DNA from: a virus
Strand: one strand, 5' to 3'
IMG/VR virus record: IMGVR_UViG_3300035666_000081
Span: 1 to 37,218 of that record
DNA length: 37,218 bases
The notes beneath the pieces are model-generated. The model worked only from the letters and a program-made list of their open reading frames with translations, had not been told where the DNA came from and searched no databases. The position numbers and the translations under genes are program-made. Below are positions 8,315-15,561 of the stretch, in pieces; positions within the stretch are counted from its first letter, which is position 1; every line of letters begins with the position of its first letter.

Positions 8315-8338
8315 TGGGGGTAATAATAGTTACCCCCA
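8315..8338 (+). promoter_or_regulatory. Perfect hairpin covering the lysozyme start codon
   Basis: TGGGGGTAA (8315-8323) pairs perfectly with TTACCCCCA (8330-8338) around the loop TAATAG. The last paired base is the A of the lysozyme ATG. There is no T-run, so it is not a standard terminator. A stem of this strength would hinder ribosome access. The T4 lysozyme gene e is known to be silenced on early transcripts by a comparable hairpin, so the same logic is plausible here. Confidence 0.6.
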
Positions 8339-9003
8339 TGAAATCTTTTTTTCGCGCAATTGAATTAATTCGCAATTACGAAGGTTTCAGCGAAAAAGCG
8401 TATTCAGACTCCAAAACAGGAGGAGCACCCTATACGTTTGGCTATGGAACTCAATTTTACCCTGACGGTTCGCCCGTTTTAAGAGGGCACTGTTGCACCA
8501 AAGAGAAAGCGTTGGAATACCTGGAATATGAATTACAAAATATCAGCGAAGATTTAGAAAAAATTAATTTAATCTTAGAGCCAACCATGAAAGAAGCACT
8601 TGTTTCTTTTGTGCATTCCATCGGTTGGCAACCATTCTTGTATTCCGAACTGATCGACTGCATTGCAAATGAAAATTGGTATGGTGTTGCAGCAGAAATG
8701 TCACGCTGGATCTTTGATGAAGACCATCGTGTCATTGGGGGTCTGATTGATAGACGCAGGGAAGAAGTTGAGTTGTTCCTATCAGAAGTAGAGGATTGTC
8801 CCTGGAGTTCCACAGAGGTTTTATTGACCGCATTTCGGAATTACACAGCATCCAAAAGGCAAGTCAATGCTATTCGCAAGCTGGAAAAAAACGTGAATCC
8901 CTATTTGCTGGCTGAATTTGCAAACGAATTTGACATCGTTTCTGACCCCTGGAATTTAAATTCCAAACATCGTTCTATTTTATCTACTGAAGATTGGGAT
9001 TAG
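8338..9003 (+). CDS. T4-type lysozyme (glycoside hydrolase family 24)
   Basis: This muramidase hydrolyses the MurNAc-GlcNAc bond of peptidoglycan. The 221-aa product shows the GH24 triad. Glu15 lies in IRNYEGFSE, Asp24 is nine residues later in AYSDSKTGG, and the YTFGYGT strand at 32-38 holds the Thr. Further signature blocks are ALVSFVHSIG (about 87-96) and GLIDRRREEVELFL (about 137-150). No signal peptide is seen, so it is either a holin-released endolysin or a virion enzyme. The ATG at 8338 is preferred to an upstream TTG at 8314, which would translate the hairpin itself. The last 70 residues are outside the usual GH24 core and their role is unknown. The NblA-like gene follows directly. 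Confidence 0.88.
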   Translation: MKSFFRAIELIRNYEGFSEKAYSDSKTGGAPYTFGYGTQFYPDGSPVLRGHCCTKEKALEYLEYELQNISEDLEKINLILEPTMKEALVSFVHSIGWQPFLYSELIDCIANENWYGVAAEMSRWIFDEDHRVIGGLIDRRREEVELFLSEVEDCPWSSTEVLLTAFRNYTASKRQVNAIRKLEKNVNPYLLAEFANEFDIVSDPWNLNSKHRSILSTEDWD

Positions 9004-9029
9004 AATCATTGAATAGACTCAGGTCATCC

Positions 9030-9326
9030 ATGGAGCGATCAGCCGAAGCACGAGGGTTTGAACTTCCTTTAGAGCTGCAATTCGCCATGCGAAAAGCAGA
9101 AATCCAGTCTGAGGAAATGACTTGGGACGAATTAAGGATTGCCCTGCTTAACCTGTATCACCAGCGGTTGCTTGAGTGGCAAGCAGTCAAAGAAATACTG
9201 GCAGATGAAAACATCCAACTTGACATGGATGTTCCCACGGAATTAGAGCTGGCCGAACTGGCCGCCGCCTGTTTCGCAGCTGACTACGACGAAGACGAAG
9301 ACGACGACCCGTTTCAGGTTGCCTAA
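9030..9326 (+). CDS. nblA: NblA-like phycobilisome degradation protein
   Basis: NblA proteins are small helical adaptors that bind phycobiliproteins and bring them to the Clp protease, dismantling the phycobilisome antenna. Residues about 11-58 here follow the family pattern: LPLELQFAMRKAEIQSEEM, then a helix with ALLNLYHQRLLEWQAVKEIL. The characteristic features are (L)SLEQEF-like, R..E.Q, a LY-Q core and a Lys-Leu near the helix end. The protein is 98 aa, longer than typical NblA (about 60 aa). It has an added acidic tail (ADYDEDEDDDPF). The ATG at 9030 follows a weak AGG; TTG starts at 8994 or 9009 are possible. NblA is known from Microcystis and Planktothrix phages and from an uncultured marine cyanophage. 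Confidence 0.65.
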   Translation: MERSAEARGFELPLELQFAMRKAEIQSEEMTWDELRIALLNLYHQRLLEWQAVKEILADENIQLDMDVPTELELAELAAACFAADYDEDEDDDPFQVA

Positions 9327-9805
9327 CCAGGCTCTTCTAATTCAATAAGGCGCTCAAGGTACCACCTTGCCTTTTTAAGGGACTCCAAGCCGCCCTTATG
9401 GCGCTCTCGCCACACATACTTAGCAATACACCCTTTTAAATAACCGCGATATTCTTCGTGGCTTAATTGTGCTTCAATTGCTTCAATACACTCAACACCA
9501 CCTTCCGTGTAATGGGAAGGATGGTTGACTACATCTTCTTGAATAATCGGTTTTGTCAGCCAGGGGACCGGGCAAACACCGTCTTTACACTCAGATTCTT
9601 CTACCGGAGTAAACCACGGCGCTTCGCTGACAGAGCGCCCTCGCTCGTTTGATCCGCTGGAGGAAGAACCAATAGTTTTGCTTTCGGCATCGGCAGCGTC
9701 CCAGGATACCGGCTCGCTTCTTCCACGCTCGGAATATAACCGGTCTTCCCTGGCCGATCCATCCCCTCCAATGCCAGATTCGTTCTCTCGAGTCCCTGCT
9801 CGCAT
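9323..9805 (-). CDS. DUF3310 family protein (start uncertain)
   Basis: The last 70 residues fit the phage DUF3310 family: VNHPSHYTEGGVECIEAIEA, then YLKGCIAKYVWRERHKGGLE and a KARWYLERLIEL helix. DUF3310 proteins are small, common in phages and of unknown biochemical role, often near nucleotide-metabolism genes. The N-terminal part is problematic. The frame stays open to 9901, but from about 9640 upstream it is Ser/Arg/Gly-rich and lies under a better-looking ORF (9601-9951) in another frame. The ATG at 9805 is given as the first usable start; a shorter start, or a -1 frameshift from the upstream ORF, is equally possible. The stop overlaps the convergent NblA-like stop by four bases. Confidence 0.6.
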   Translation of the reverse strand: MRAGTRENESGIGGDGSAREDRLYSERGRSEPVSWDAADAESKTIGSSSSGSNERGRSVSEAPWFTPVEESECKDGVCPVPWLTKPIIQEDVVNHPSHYTEGGVECIEAIEAQLSHEEYRGYLKGCIAKYVWRERHKGGLESLKKARWYLERLIELEEPG

Positions 9806-9951
9806 GCTGCTAATCCACGGTTGTACATATCGTACAACGGAACATCGTTCTCTGCATTGTCCAGAGGGGCACCAAAGTCCTCTTCTGTCAGACAACGACA
9901 ACGAACTTCGTCTTGTACAAAACTATCTAAGAAACCAGCAGCGCCGTGCAT
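9601..9951 (-). CDS. Hypothetical protein, 116 aa (possibly fused to DUF3310 by frameshift)
   Basis: An ATG at 9951 opens a balanced frame (MHGAAGFLDSFVQDEVRCRC at the start) with natural-looking composition until about residue 100, then a basic tail AKRRGLLR before TAG. It overlaps the open frame of the DUF3310 gene for most of its length. Protein-like character passes from this frame to the DUF3310 frame around 9640-9660. That requires a -1 shift, so the two may be one protein split by a programmed shift or an assembly indel. No clear slippery heptamer was found. Function unknown. Confidence 0.5.
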   Translation of the reverse strand: MHGAAGFLDSFVQDEVRCRCLTEEDFGAPLDNAENDVPLYDMYNRGLAACEQGLERTNLALEGMDRPGKTGYIPSVEEASRYPGTLPMPKAKLLVLPPADQTSEGALSAKRRGLLR

Positions 9952-9990
9952 GGGATATAGGTTTTATATACCTTCAATTACAATATTAAC

Positions 9991-10365
9991 ATGGCAGATG
10001 TATACAGCTCCCGCTATGATCCTCGGCAGTTCTCTGGTACGTCCGGAGCCGAGGTATCTGACTTAAGGCCTGAACAAGCTTACGACACCGACTTGCGTCG
10101 CGTTGATCCTGAACAAAGGGGAAATGTTGCCCCCATCAATGACGATCAAAGTCGTATTGCCAAATTCATGCGAGCCGCAAAAAGCGCTGGTAAGTTTCGC
10201 CAACAAGCTTTAGTCAACGAGCCGACCATTCGCGGCAAAACGCCCAGGACAGAAGCTTCAATCGCTGGTACCACCCTACCAAGTCAAGGTGATCGCTTCG
10301 GAAGGGGCGGTGGCACAAATTATGCCAACAAGCCCCAACCTAGATTTGGCCGTCCGTTTGGTTAA
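9991..10365 (+). CDS. Hypothetical protein, 124 aa
   Basis: A hydrophilic, probably disordered protein rich in Arg, Gln, Gly and Pro. It ends in a Gly/Arg/Pro-rich tail (RFGRGGGTNYANKPQPRFGR). It is a single + strand gene between minus-strand genes. Its stop abuts the stop of dCTP deaminase (10365/10366). The gap 9952-9990 must hold divergent promoters; TACAAT at about 9980 could be a -10 for this gene. No family is recognised. Confidence 0.55.
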   Translation: MADVYSSRYDPRQFSGTSGAEVSDLRPEQAYDTDLRRVDPEQRGNVAPINDDQSRIAKFMRAAKSAGKFRQQALVNEPTIRGKTPRTEASIAGTTLPSQGDRFGRGGGTNYANKPQPRFGRPFG

Positions 10366-10953
10366 TTAAGCCCGAGAAAACACCACTTGCTTTTCTTGGT
10401 TTTGATACTTGCCTTTGCGATCTTGGTAGGTGACATGACACGGGTTTCCGCGATAGAAAAGCAATTGTGTAATCCCCTCGTCAGCGTAAATGCGATTAAA
10501 GAGTCCGGTGCAGTTGCTGATTTCCAAAGTCAAGTAACCTTCCCAGCCTGATTCGGCGGGTGTGATGTTGACCAGGATCCCAGAGCGAGCATAGGTTGAC
10601 TTGCCGACAGCAACAACGGTTACATCACGCGGAAGTTTCAATCGCTCTTGGGCCACACCCAAACAATAGCCGTATGGCGGCAGTAAAAAATATTGGCCTT
10701 TCTCGTCTTCCAGCAATTCGGCAGGCTTCAAGATGTTCTCATCGAAATCCTTGGGGTCACAATCACCGGATTGAACCTTGCCAAAAATTAAGCATTGCTT
10801 GGGAGACAAGCGAATGTCATAGCCGTAGGAACTCAATCCATAGCTCAAGATCTTTTGTCCGTTTTTTTCACTGATAAGACGATCTTGAAACGGAGAGATC
10901 ATCTCTTCTTCTTCCGCAAGTTTCTTGATTTCCCAGTCGGCCAGAACAGACAT
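10366..10953 (-). CDS. dcd: dCTP deaminase
   Basis: Converts dCTP to dUTP and ammonia, feeding dTTP synthesis. The 195-aa length is normal for the family. The core is present: SYGLSSYGYDIRLSP near residues 37-51, then VAVGKSTYARSGILVNITPA, then ESGWEGYLTLEISNCTG with the catalytic-type Glu in TLEISN. The usual PLEPGWEGH is PAESGWEGY here, a modest change. It is the last gene of the minus-strand run starting at 12824, and its stop touches the convergent gene ending at 10365. Phage copies are usually thought to enlarge the thymidine nucleotide pool during replication. Confidence 0.92.
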   Translation of the reverse strand: MSVLADWEIKKLAEEEEMISPFQDRLISEKNGQKILSYGLSSYGYDIRLSPKQCLIFGKVQSGDCDPKDFDENILKPAELLEDEKGQYFLLPPYGYCLGVAQERLKLPRDVTVVAVGKSTYARSGILVNITPAESGWEGYLTLEISNCTGLFNRIYADEGITQLLFYRGNPCHVTYQDRKGKYQNQEKQVVFSRA

Positions 10954-10979
10954 AAGTCTTGGATTGTCAGGTGTTAAAT

Positions 10980-11570
10980 CTAAACTAAAACACGCCCTTT
11001 TGGAGAATAGATCTTGATAAATTTCTCAGTTGCGGCACTTGCATCTCCCTGGGGCTGAAGGTAAACAACTAATGATGTACAGGTCCGCTTCCGCGTCATT
11101 CCCGTGCTTGAATTGCAATTCAAAATAGGTGGAGTACGCAAGATGCAAACAGGAAAATCAAAGATCTTCTGTTCGTAACGAATCATGTCAGGGCAGTTGG
11201 TAAAATAAAGCCCTTGATTTACTTCCCCCTTTAACCATTCTTTGTAGAGACGACGAAACCATACGGCATGGGACGAGGACAAAGACGGAGAAGAAGCCCT
11301 AGTTTTTTTCCATCGCTCATTCTTCTTGTCAAAAAAGTATGCGCCAGCGGGAGGAAACAAGTACACATTCCCAAACCACTCTTGAACGTTTAGTCCATCG
11401 TCCAAAGGTGTATAGAACTTTTCAGCATTGACATGTTCATTGGCAACCTTGGAACTTGCAGGGTCAAGCTCGATGCCACCCATCAGCTCATGCGCCGATG
11501 CAATCAAATCGTAATTGCTGATCCATTCGCGGTCTTCATTTAGACCTTTATAAACGCTTGCAAGACCCAT
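10980..11570 (-). CDS. Phage Dam-like DNA N6-adenine methyltransferase homologue, catalytic motif altered
   Basis: The first half follows the phage adenine methylase family (Dam, PF05869 type): a W-containing N-terminus, GGIELDPASSKVANEHVNAE (about 31-50), and KFYTPLDDGLNVQEWFGNVY. In active members the next block is NPPY or DPPY, which binds the target adenine. Here it reads LFPPAGAYFF, so the first residue and the Tyr are both changed. The C-terminal half keeps the order of the family but has no other obvious replacement motif. It may be an inactive DNA binder or have different chemistry. The start overlaps the stop of the preceding gene by one base. Confidence 0.6.
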   Translation of the reverse strand: MGLASVYKGLNEDREWISNYDLIASAHELMGGIELDPASSKVANEHVNAEKFYTPLDDGLNVQEWFGNVYLFPPAGAYFFDKKNERWKKTRASSPSLSSSHAVWFRRLYKEWLKGEVNQGLYFTNCPDMIRYEQKIFDFPVCILRTPPILNCNSSTGMTRKRTCTSLVVYLQPQGDASAATEKFIKIYSPKGRVLV

Positions 11571-11956
11571 TACTTTTCTGTTGTCTTGTTGTAATCAATT
11601 TCAAAATAACGTATTCCTTCTGCATCATTAATGACGTAACCAGCTTTTTCTTCCGGATCAATCTTTTGTGCTGCTTCCAAAATGCGTCGAAAGCTTTCGG
11701 CTAGATCACCGTTATTTTCTTTTTCACAACTTTCCTGGGCCGAATGGATTTCCTTGAGTGTCCAGTAAAACATTGAGCGCCCTTTGTCTTCAGGCTGGAA
11801 GACCATGACGCCAGGTCCTTCGAGTTGCCACAGCTTGAAGTATTGCTGCCCCATGTCGCCAAGAATTAACTTAATGGTGGCATCAAGCATCTTGGCTTTG
11901 GTATTGTCAAGATCAGGGCCGATGACCGAAGCAACAAGTTTTTCGCGTCTGTTCAT
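11570..11956 (-). CDS. Hypothetical protein, 128 aa
   Basis: A soluble alpha/beta-looking protein. Segments include KMLDATIKLILGDMGQQYFK and a C-terminal IRYFEIDYNKT strand. No catalytic or metal-binding pattern is visible. It overlaps the upstream gene by four bases and touches the start of the Dam-like gene, so it is part of the same minus-strand operon. Probable role in phage DNA metabolism by context only. Confidence 0.6.
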   Translation of the reverse strand: MNRREKLVASVIGPDLDNTKAKMLDATIKLILGDMGQQYFKLWQLEGPGVMVFQPEDKGRSMFYWTLKEIHSAQESCEKENNGDLAESFRRILEAAQKIDPEEKAGYVINDAEGIRYFEIDYNKTTEK

Positions 11957-12411
11957 TTTTCAATCAACCCCTGCTTGACTAACGATTCTAAAAGTTTTGG
12001 GAGAGGTTCGTAGATTACCACTAATTTCCCTAAGTTCCCACGTTTTTTAATTAGTTTTCCTTTTTCGTCTTTTAATTTGTCAAATTCACCGGATCGAATC
12101 AAGTATTCCGCTACACATCGCAAGCGTCTTTTCAGCGGCAATTCCGCTTGTGGGAATTTACTGCAAATAGTATCTGGCTTCAAATCTCGAAACGCAAGCC
12201 GAAGACGATTCGCTAGCGTCATTCCAAGATTCGCATCCTCCTCTTCGTAGTTCTTAAGGTTTTCCAAATATCTTCTCAAGCAGCCGTCATCAAAGGACCC
12301 TTCGGGAGGCAAGAACATAGCAAGTTGTTGCGACAGAGATTCCGGCAAAAGCTCCCGGTGATTTTCAAGCGTCACCGCTGAAATGTCAATGTTTTTAAAA
12401 CGATGCGCCAT
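11953..12411 (-). CDS. Hypothetical protein, 152 aa
   Basis: A charged helical protein with many Leu, Lys, Arg and Glu residues and a C-terminal segment resembling a winged-helix tip (YEPLPKLLESLVKQGLIEK). It has no Cys clusters or membrane segments. It overlaps the previous gene by one base and the next by four, so it is co-translated with the HTH protein upstream. A DNA-binding role is possible from the C-terminal pattern but unproven. Confidence 0.6.
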   Translation of the reverse strand: MAHRFKNIDISAVTLENHRELLPESLSQQLAMFLPPEGSFDDGCLRRYLENLKNYEEEDANLGMTLANRLRLAFRDLKPDTICSKFPQAELPLKRRLRCVAEYLIRSGEFDKLKDEKGKLIKKRGNLGKLVVIYEPLPKLLESLVKQGLIEK

Positions 12412-12824
12412 TACTCCCTTAATGCCTCACGGTGCAGCTGATACATGCTCGGCTGGCCATACATATCGGTTAAACCGACCTTGCGGTTATTGGCAAACGA
12501 TTGGATCAGCGCGTTCCAAGGGATTCGAATCACCGCCTTCTTGGTGGGATCTACCATGATGTTGACGTATTGAATCCCTTCCTTCCAACCCTTTTCAGGA
12601 TTGCTGCGCCCCATGGAGATCCAGTTGCGAATTGTTTGGTCCGATACATTCAGGCGACGGGCGCATTCCTCTGTTGAAAGATATTCATCTGCAAACAGTT
12701 CTGGGTTAATTGCCTTGGCGCCGTCGTTTTGATATTGAACATTCCACATCGAACTCAAAATATTTTTGATTCCCTTGAGTTCCCGTGCAATATCTTCTAA
12801 TCCTTTCCGAATTCCGTAAGCCAT
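12411..12824 (-). CDS. HTH DNA-binding protein (excisionase-type HTH_17-like)
   Basis: The 137-aa product has a helix-turn-helix of the excisionase/MerR kind near its centre: LSTEECARRLNVSDQTIRNW, then ISMGRSNPEKGWKEGIQYVN, which resembles a recognition helix followed by a wing. It is the first gene of the minus-strand run down to dcd, the usual place for a regulator. The ATG at 12824 is preferred to a TTG three codons upstream. A GAAGAG lies just before it, closer than a normal ribosome site. Its operator is unknown; the short divergent gap at 12825-12876 is the obvious place to look. Confidence 0.65.
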   Translation of the reverse strand: MAYGIRKGLEDIARELKGIKNILSSMWNVQYQNDGAKAINPELFADEYLSTEECARRLNVSDQTIRNWISMGRSNPEKGWKEGIQYVNIMVDPTKKAVIRIPWNALIQSFANNRKVGLTDMYGQPSMYQLHREALRE

Positions 12825-12876
12825 TCTCTTCAAAACTTTTTAAAATGCTAGTGTATTTTCAAATGTTTTGCATCCC

Positions 12877-13197
12877 ATGGACGAACAGGTTTCGCCAAGC
12901 ACTCCGCCAGCCCCCCAGCCGATGTCTGGTTTTAATGAGATCACACCGCAAGCCTTGGAGGCCATGAAGGCCCGTGCCCGTGAAATGGCCATTCAACAAG
13001 TCATGTCCCAACCTGGCGCGACTCAAGGAAATGTTCCGTATGCACCGCCTTCAAAAGTGGTGTATGTACGTCGTAATTTAACAGTGGCCGAATTAATTCT
13101 TGTCTTTGCCATTGCCTGCGGTCTTGTCACAGGTGTTCAAGCCAGCTGGAACTTCGTATCAAACATGATTCCGCGCCTTGAAATTCGAGTTAAATAG
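12877..13197 (+). CDS. Single-span membrane protein, 106 aa
   Basis: The N-terminal half is Pro/Ala/Gln-rich and soluble. A basic stretch (VVYVRRN) is followed by one clear transmembrane helix, AELILVFAIACGLVTGVQAS (about residues 73-92), and a short tail. It has a single span and lies about 8 kb before the endolysin. The ATG at 12877 is used rather than TTG at 12868. It is transcribed divergently from the HTH gene and is followed by the fibre gene. It could be a holin-like or spanin-like protein or a membrane anchor; nothing decides between these. Confidence 0.55.
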   Translation: MDEQVSPSTPPAPQPMSGFNEITPQALEAMKARAREMAIQQVMSQPGATQGNVPYAPPSKVVYVRRNLTVAELILVFAIACGLVTGVQASWNFVSNMIPRLEIRVK

Positions 13198-13211
13198 CTT
13201 AAACACAGGTC

Positions 13212-13233
13212 TCCTATAATTCAATTTATAGGA
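13212..13233. promoter_or_regulatory. Inverted repeat overlapping a TATAAT promoter element
   Basis: TCCTATAA (13212-13219) and TTATAGGA (13226-13233) form a perfect 8-bp inverted repeat around a 6-base loop. The left arm contains most of TATAAT (13215-13220), and the right arm supplies the AGGA that is the best ribosome site before the GTG at 13248. It could act as an operator or as a hairpin hiding the ribosome site. Confidence 0.5.
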
Positions 13234-13247
13234 TTTGTGCTTGCGTA

Positions 13248-15533
13248 GTGGCCAATAGGCGGATAACAGAACTTCCTGCAATTTCTTCGTCAAATATCAA
13301 TGACGACGACCTTCTCATGGTCGTAGATGTTGCAGAAGTTGATCCGGGACTAAAAAATAAAAAATTAACGTTTACAAATACCAAACAATATTTTAATAAT
13401 TATTACCTTCAGTTAACTGGCGGTACGGTTGCGGGGTCTTTAACTGTTGAAGGCTCTCTGTCCATTAGCGGTGCTTTCAACCTAGCGAATGTTAACGTTA
13501 CACAAACAGGTACGTTTAGTTACCTAGTTGTCAATAGTGGCACCGTACTTAGCGGCACAACAAGTGGCGTTACTTTTACCGGTGATACATTTGCCGGTTT
13601 AAACGTTAATGCATCCACCGGTAATATTACAACTTTAACAGTTGGCACAGAAACTGTTGGTACAGGTGATTTTACTCGCGTAAGCGGTGTAACTGTAACG
13701 GGGACAACCGGCTTATTTAGCGTTGTTACTGGACAAACAATCACTGGTGCCACTGGTTTATTTTCTAGTCTTAGCGGGACAAATATTACCGGTGTATCCG
13801 GTGTTTTTACAACACAAGTCTCTGGTCTTACCGTCACAGGCAGCACCGGTTTATTTGCAAACTTAACTGGTGTATCCGGGGTATTTACAACCAGAGTATC
13901 TGGCTTAACTGTTACAGGTGCCACCGGTTTATTTGGTCAAGTAACTGGCGTTTCAGGTATTTTTACAACGCAAGTTTCAGGTTTAACAGTCACTGGATCT
14001 ACTGGTTTATTTGCAAACTTAACCGGTGTTTCCGGCACATTCACAACTAGGGTATCTGGTCTAACCGTCACAGGTACTACCGGTTTATTTAGAACCATCA
14101 CAGGCTCTGGCGCAACTTTTACCACTAGTGTTTCTGGCTCAACAATTACCGGAGACGCAGGTCAGTTTTCAAATATTACAGGTGTTTCTGGCGTCTTTAC
14201 AACACAATTATCCGGCAGTGTCCTAACGGGAGATACAGGAAGGTTTACGACAATTACTGGTGCAACTGGTATTTATACCGCAAGACTTTCCGGTGCAACA
14301 ATTACGGGTGTTAGTGGTTTATTCCAACGCATTGAAGCGTTGACAGGTGTTTTTACAAACACTCTTACTATTCCAGCAATCAGTACAACTGGCGACATTA
14401 CAGCTGCCGGAAACCTATCGATTAGCGGTAGTGGTACCATCTCAACCAACCTTGTTGTTAGCGGTACTGTTTCCGGCGGTACAATCACAGGAATTACCGG
14501 GATATTTGGAGAGTTAAACGGCAACGAGATTTATGGCGCAACATCTATTTCCGGTGCAACAATTACAGGCGCTTCTGGAAACTTCACAAGACTTACTGCC
14601 GTTACAGGTGTTTTTACAACAACATTAAGTGGAGCAACAATAACCGGATCTACGGTTAATGCAACAACAGGAAACTTTGTTTCTGGTAACTTTACCCGGG
14701 TTTCCGGTACCACGATCACAGGCGTAACTGGTCTTTTTGAAGCATTTACGGCTACCACTGGTACATTTACATCTCAACTATCGGGTGCTTTAATTACCGG
14801 TGTTACAGGACAGTTTCAAGCGCTCACCGGAATCTCTGGGACATTCACAAACACTTTATCTGGAGCTGTTGTAACTGGGGATATTGGCCAGTTTGCAAAT
14901 ATCACCGGTGCATCAGGTGTTTTTACAACACAGCTTTCAGGTGCTTTAATCACTGGTACAAACGCTGCTTTTAGTAATATCACCGGCGTCAGTGGCGTCT
15001 TTACTACACGAGTTTCTGGCGCAACAATTACAGGCGCCACCGGTCTGTTCACCAGAATAACTGGTTGCACCGGTGTTTTCACTGATGAGTTATCGGGTGA
15101 ATTTGTATTTGGAGAAGCCGCTACTTTCAATTACATCACTGGTTCCACACGAGTAGAAGCCCAAAACATCTCGGGTGGAACAATCACTGGTAATTATTTA
15201 AGCGCAGGTGGAGTTACCGGTGTTACCGGTATCTTTACCAATCTTTCCGGGGCAACCATCACCGGTCAAACGATTAACGTTACAACGATTAATGCAACGA
15301 CTGGTAATATTACATTCGCTAACTTCACCCAAACAACAACAGGTAGTATTCAGGTTAGCGGCAGTGGATTATTTGGTGGTGCTCTTCAGTCTTTAATTTT
15401 TGAAAACAAAATAGCAATTAATAGCGGTGTGACAATTGGCAGCGGCTACAACGGACTGTCTGCTGGTCCTGTGTCTATTGATTCAGGCGTCACAGTTGTT
15501 GTGCCGTCAGGTAGTTATTGGCGCATTGTGTAG
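13248..15533 (+). CDS. Long repetitive tail-fibre-like protein, 761 aa
   Basis: The N-terminal 60 residues (MANRRITELPAISSSNINDD and on) look like a virion-attachment domain. Nearly all the rest is an imperfect repeat of about 20-25 residues built on TGVSGVFTTQVSGLTVTG and TGLF. Such Gly/Thr/Ser/Val repeats form long triple beta-helix shafts in phage fibres. The end is a short non-repeat part (SGVTVVVPSGSYWRIV). The GTG start at 13248 has AGGA 12 bases upstream. The product probably recognises the host surface, and its companions downstream share the adhesion block. The mirror-image minus-strand ORFs here are artefacts of the biased composition. Confidence 0.75.
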   Translation: MANRRITELPAISSSNINDDDLLMVVDVAEVDPGLKNKKLTFTNTKQYFNNYYLQLTGGTVAGSLTVEGSLSISGAFNLANVNVTQTGTFSYLVVNSGTVLSGTTSGVTFTGDTFAGLNVNASTGNITTLTVGTETVGTGDFTRVSGVTVTGTTGLFSVVTGQTITGATGLFSSLSGTNITGVSGVFTTQVSGLTVTGSTGLFANLTGVSGVFTTRVSGLTVTGATGLFGQVTGVSGIFTTQVSGLTVTGSTGLFANLTGVSGTFTTRVSGLTVTGTTGLFRTITGSGATFTTSVSGSTITGDAGQFSNITGVSGVFTTQLSGSVLTGDTGRFTTITGATGIYTARLSGATITGVSGLFQRIEALTGVFTNTLTIPAISTTGDITAAGNLSISGSGTISTNLVVSGTVSGGTITGITGIFGELNGNEIYGATSISGATITGASGNFTRLTAVTGVFTTTLSGATITGSTVNATTGNFVSGNFTRVSGTTITGVTGLFEAFTATTGTFTSQLSGALITGVTGQFQALTGISGTFTNTLSGAVVTGDIGQFANITGASGVFTTQLSGALITGTNAAFSNITGVSGVFTTRVSGATITGATGLFTRITGCTGVFTDELSGEFVFGEAATFNYITGSTRVEAQNISGGTITGNYLSAGGVTGVTGIFTNLSGATITGQTINVTTINATTGNITFANFTQTTTGSIQVSGSGLFGGALQSLIFENKIAINSGVTIGSGYNGLSAGPVSIDSGVTVVVPSGSYWRIV

Positions 15534-15537
15534 ACGT

Positions 15538-15543
15538 TATAAT
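15538..15543 (+). promoter_or_regulatory. Promoter -10-like hexamer TATAAT
   Basis: A perfect TATAAT sits directly after the fibre gene's stop and 19 bases before the ATG at 15562. It resembles the sites at 998, 13215 and 35076. No -35 box is clear. Confidence 0.4.
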
Positions 15544-15561
15544 AAAAAATAAAAGAACACA

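Noticed and set aside
8314-8337. Upstream TTG start for the lysozyme
   Set aside because: It would translate the hairpin into a short hydrophobic tail not seen in the GH24 family. The ATG at 8338 gives the usual start of the family.
13520-15130. Several minus-strand ORFs rich in Val, Pro, Thr (for example 13520-13924, 14816-15130)
   Set aside because: They are the reverse of the Gly/Thr/Ser fibre repeat on the + strand and repeat the same pattern with it. They have no ribosome sites and their composition mirrors the sense repeat.
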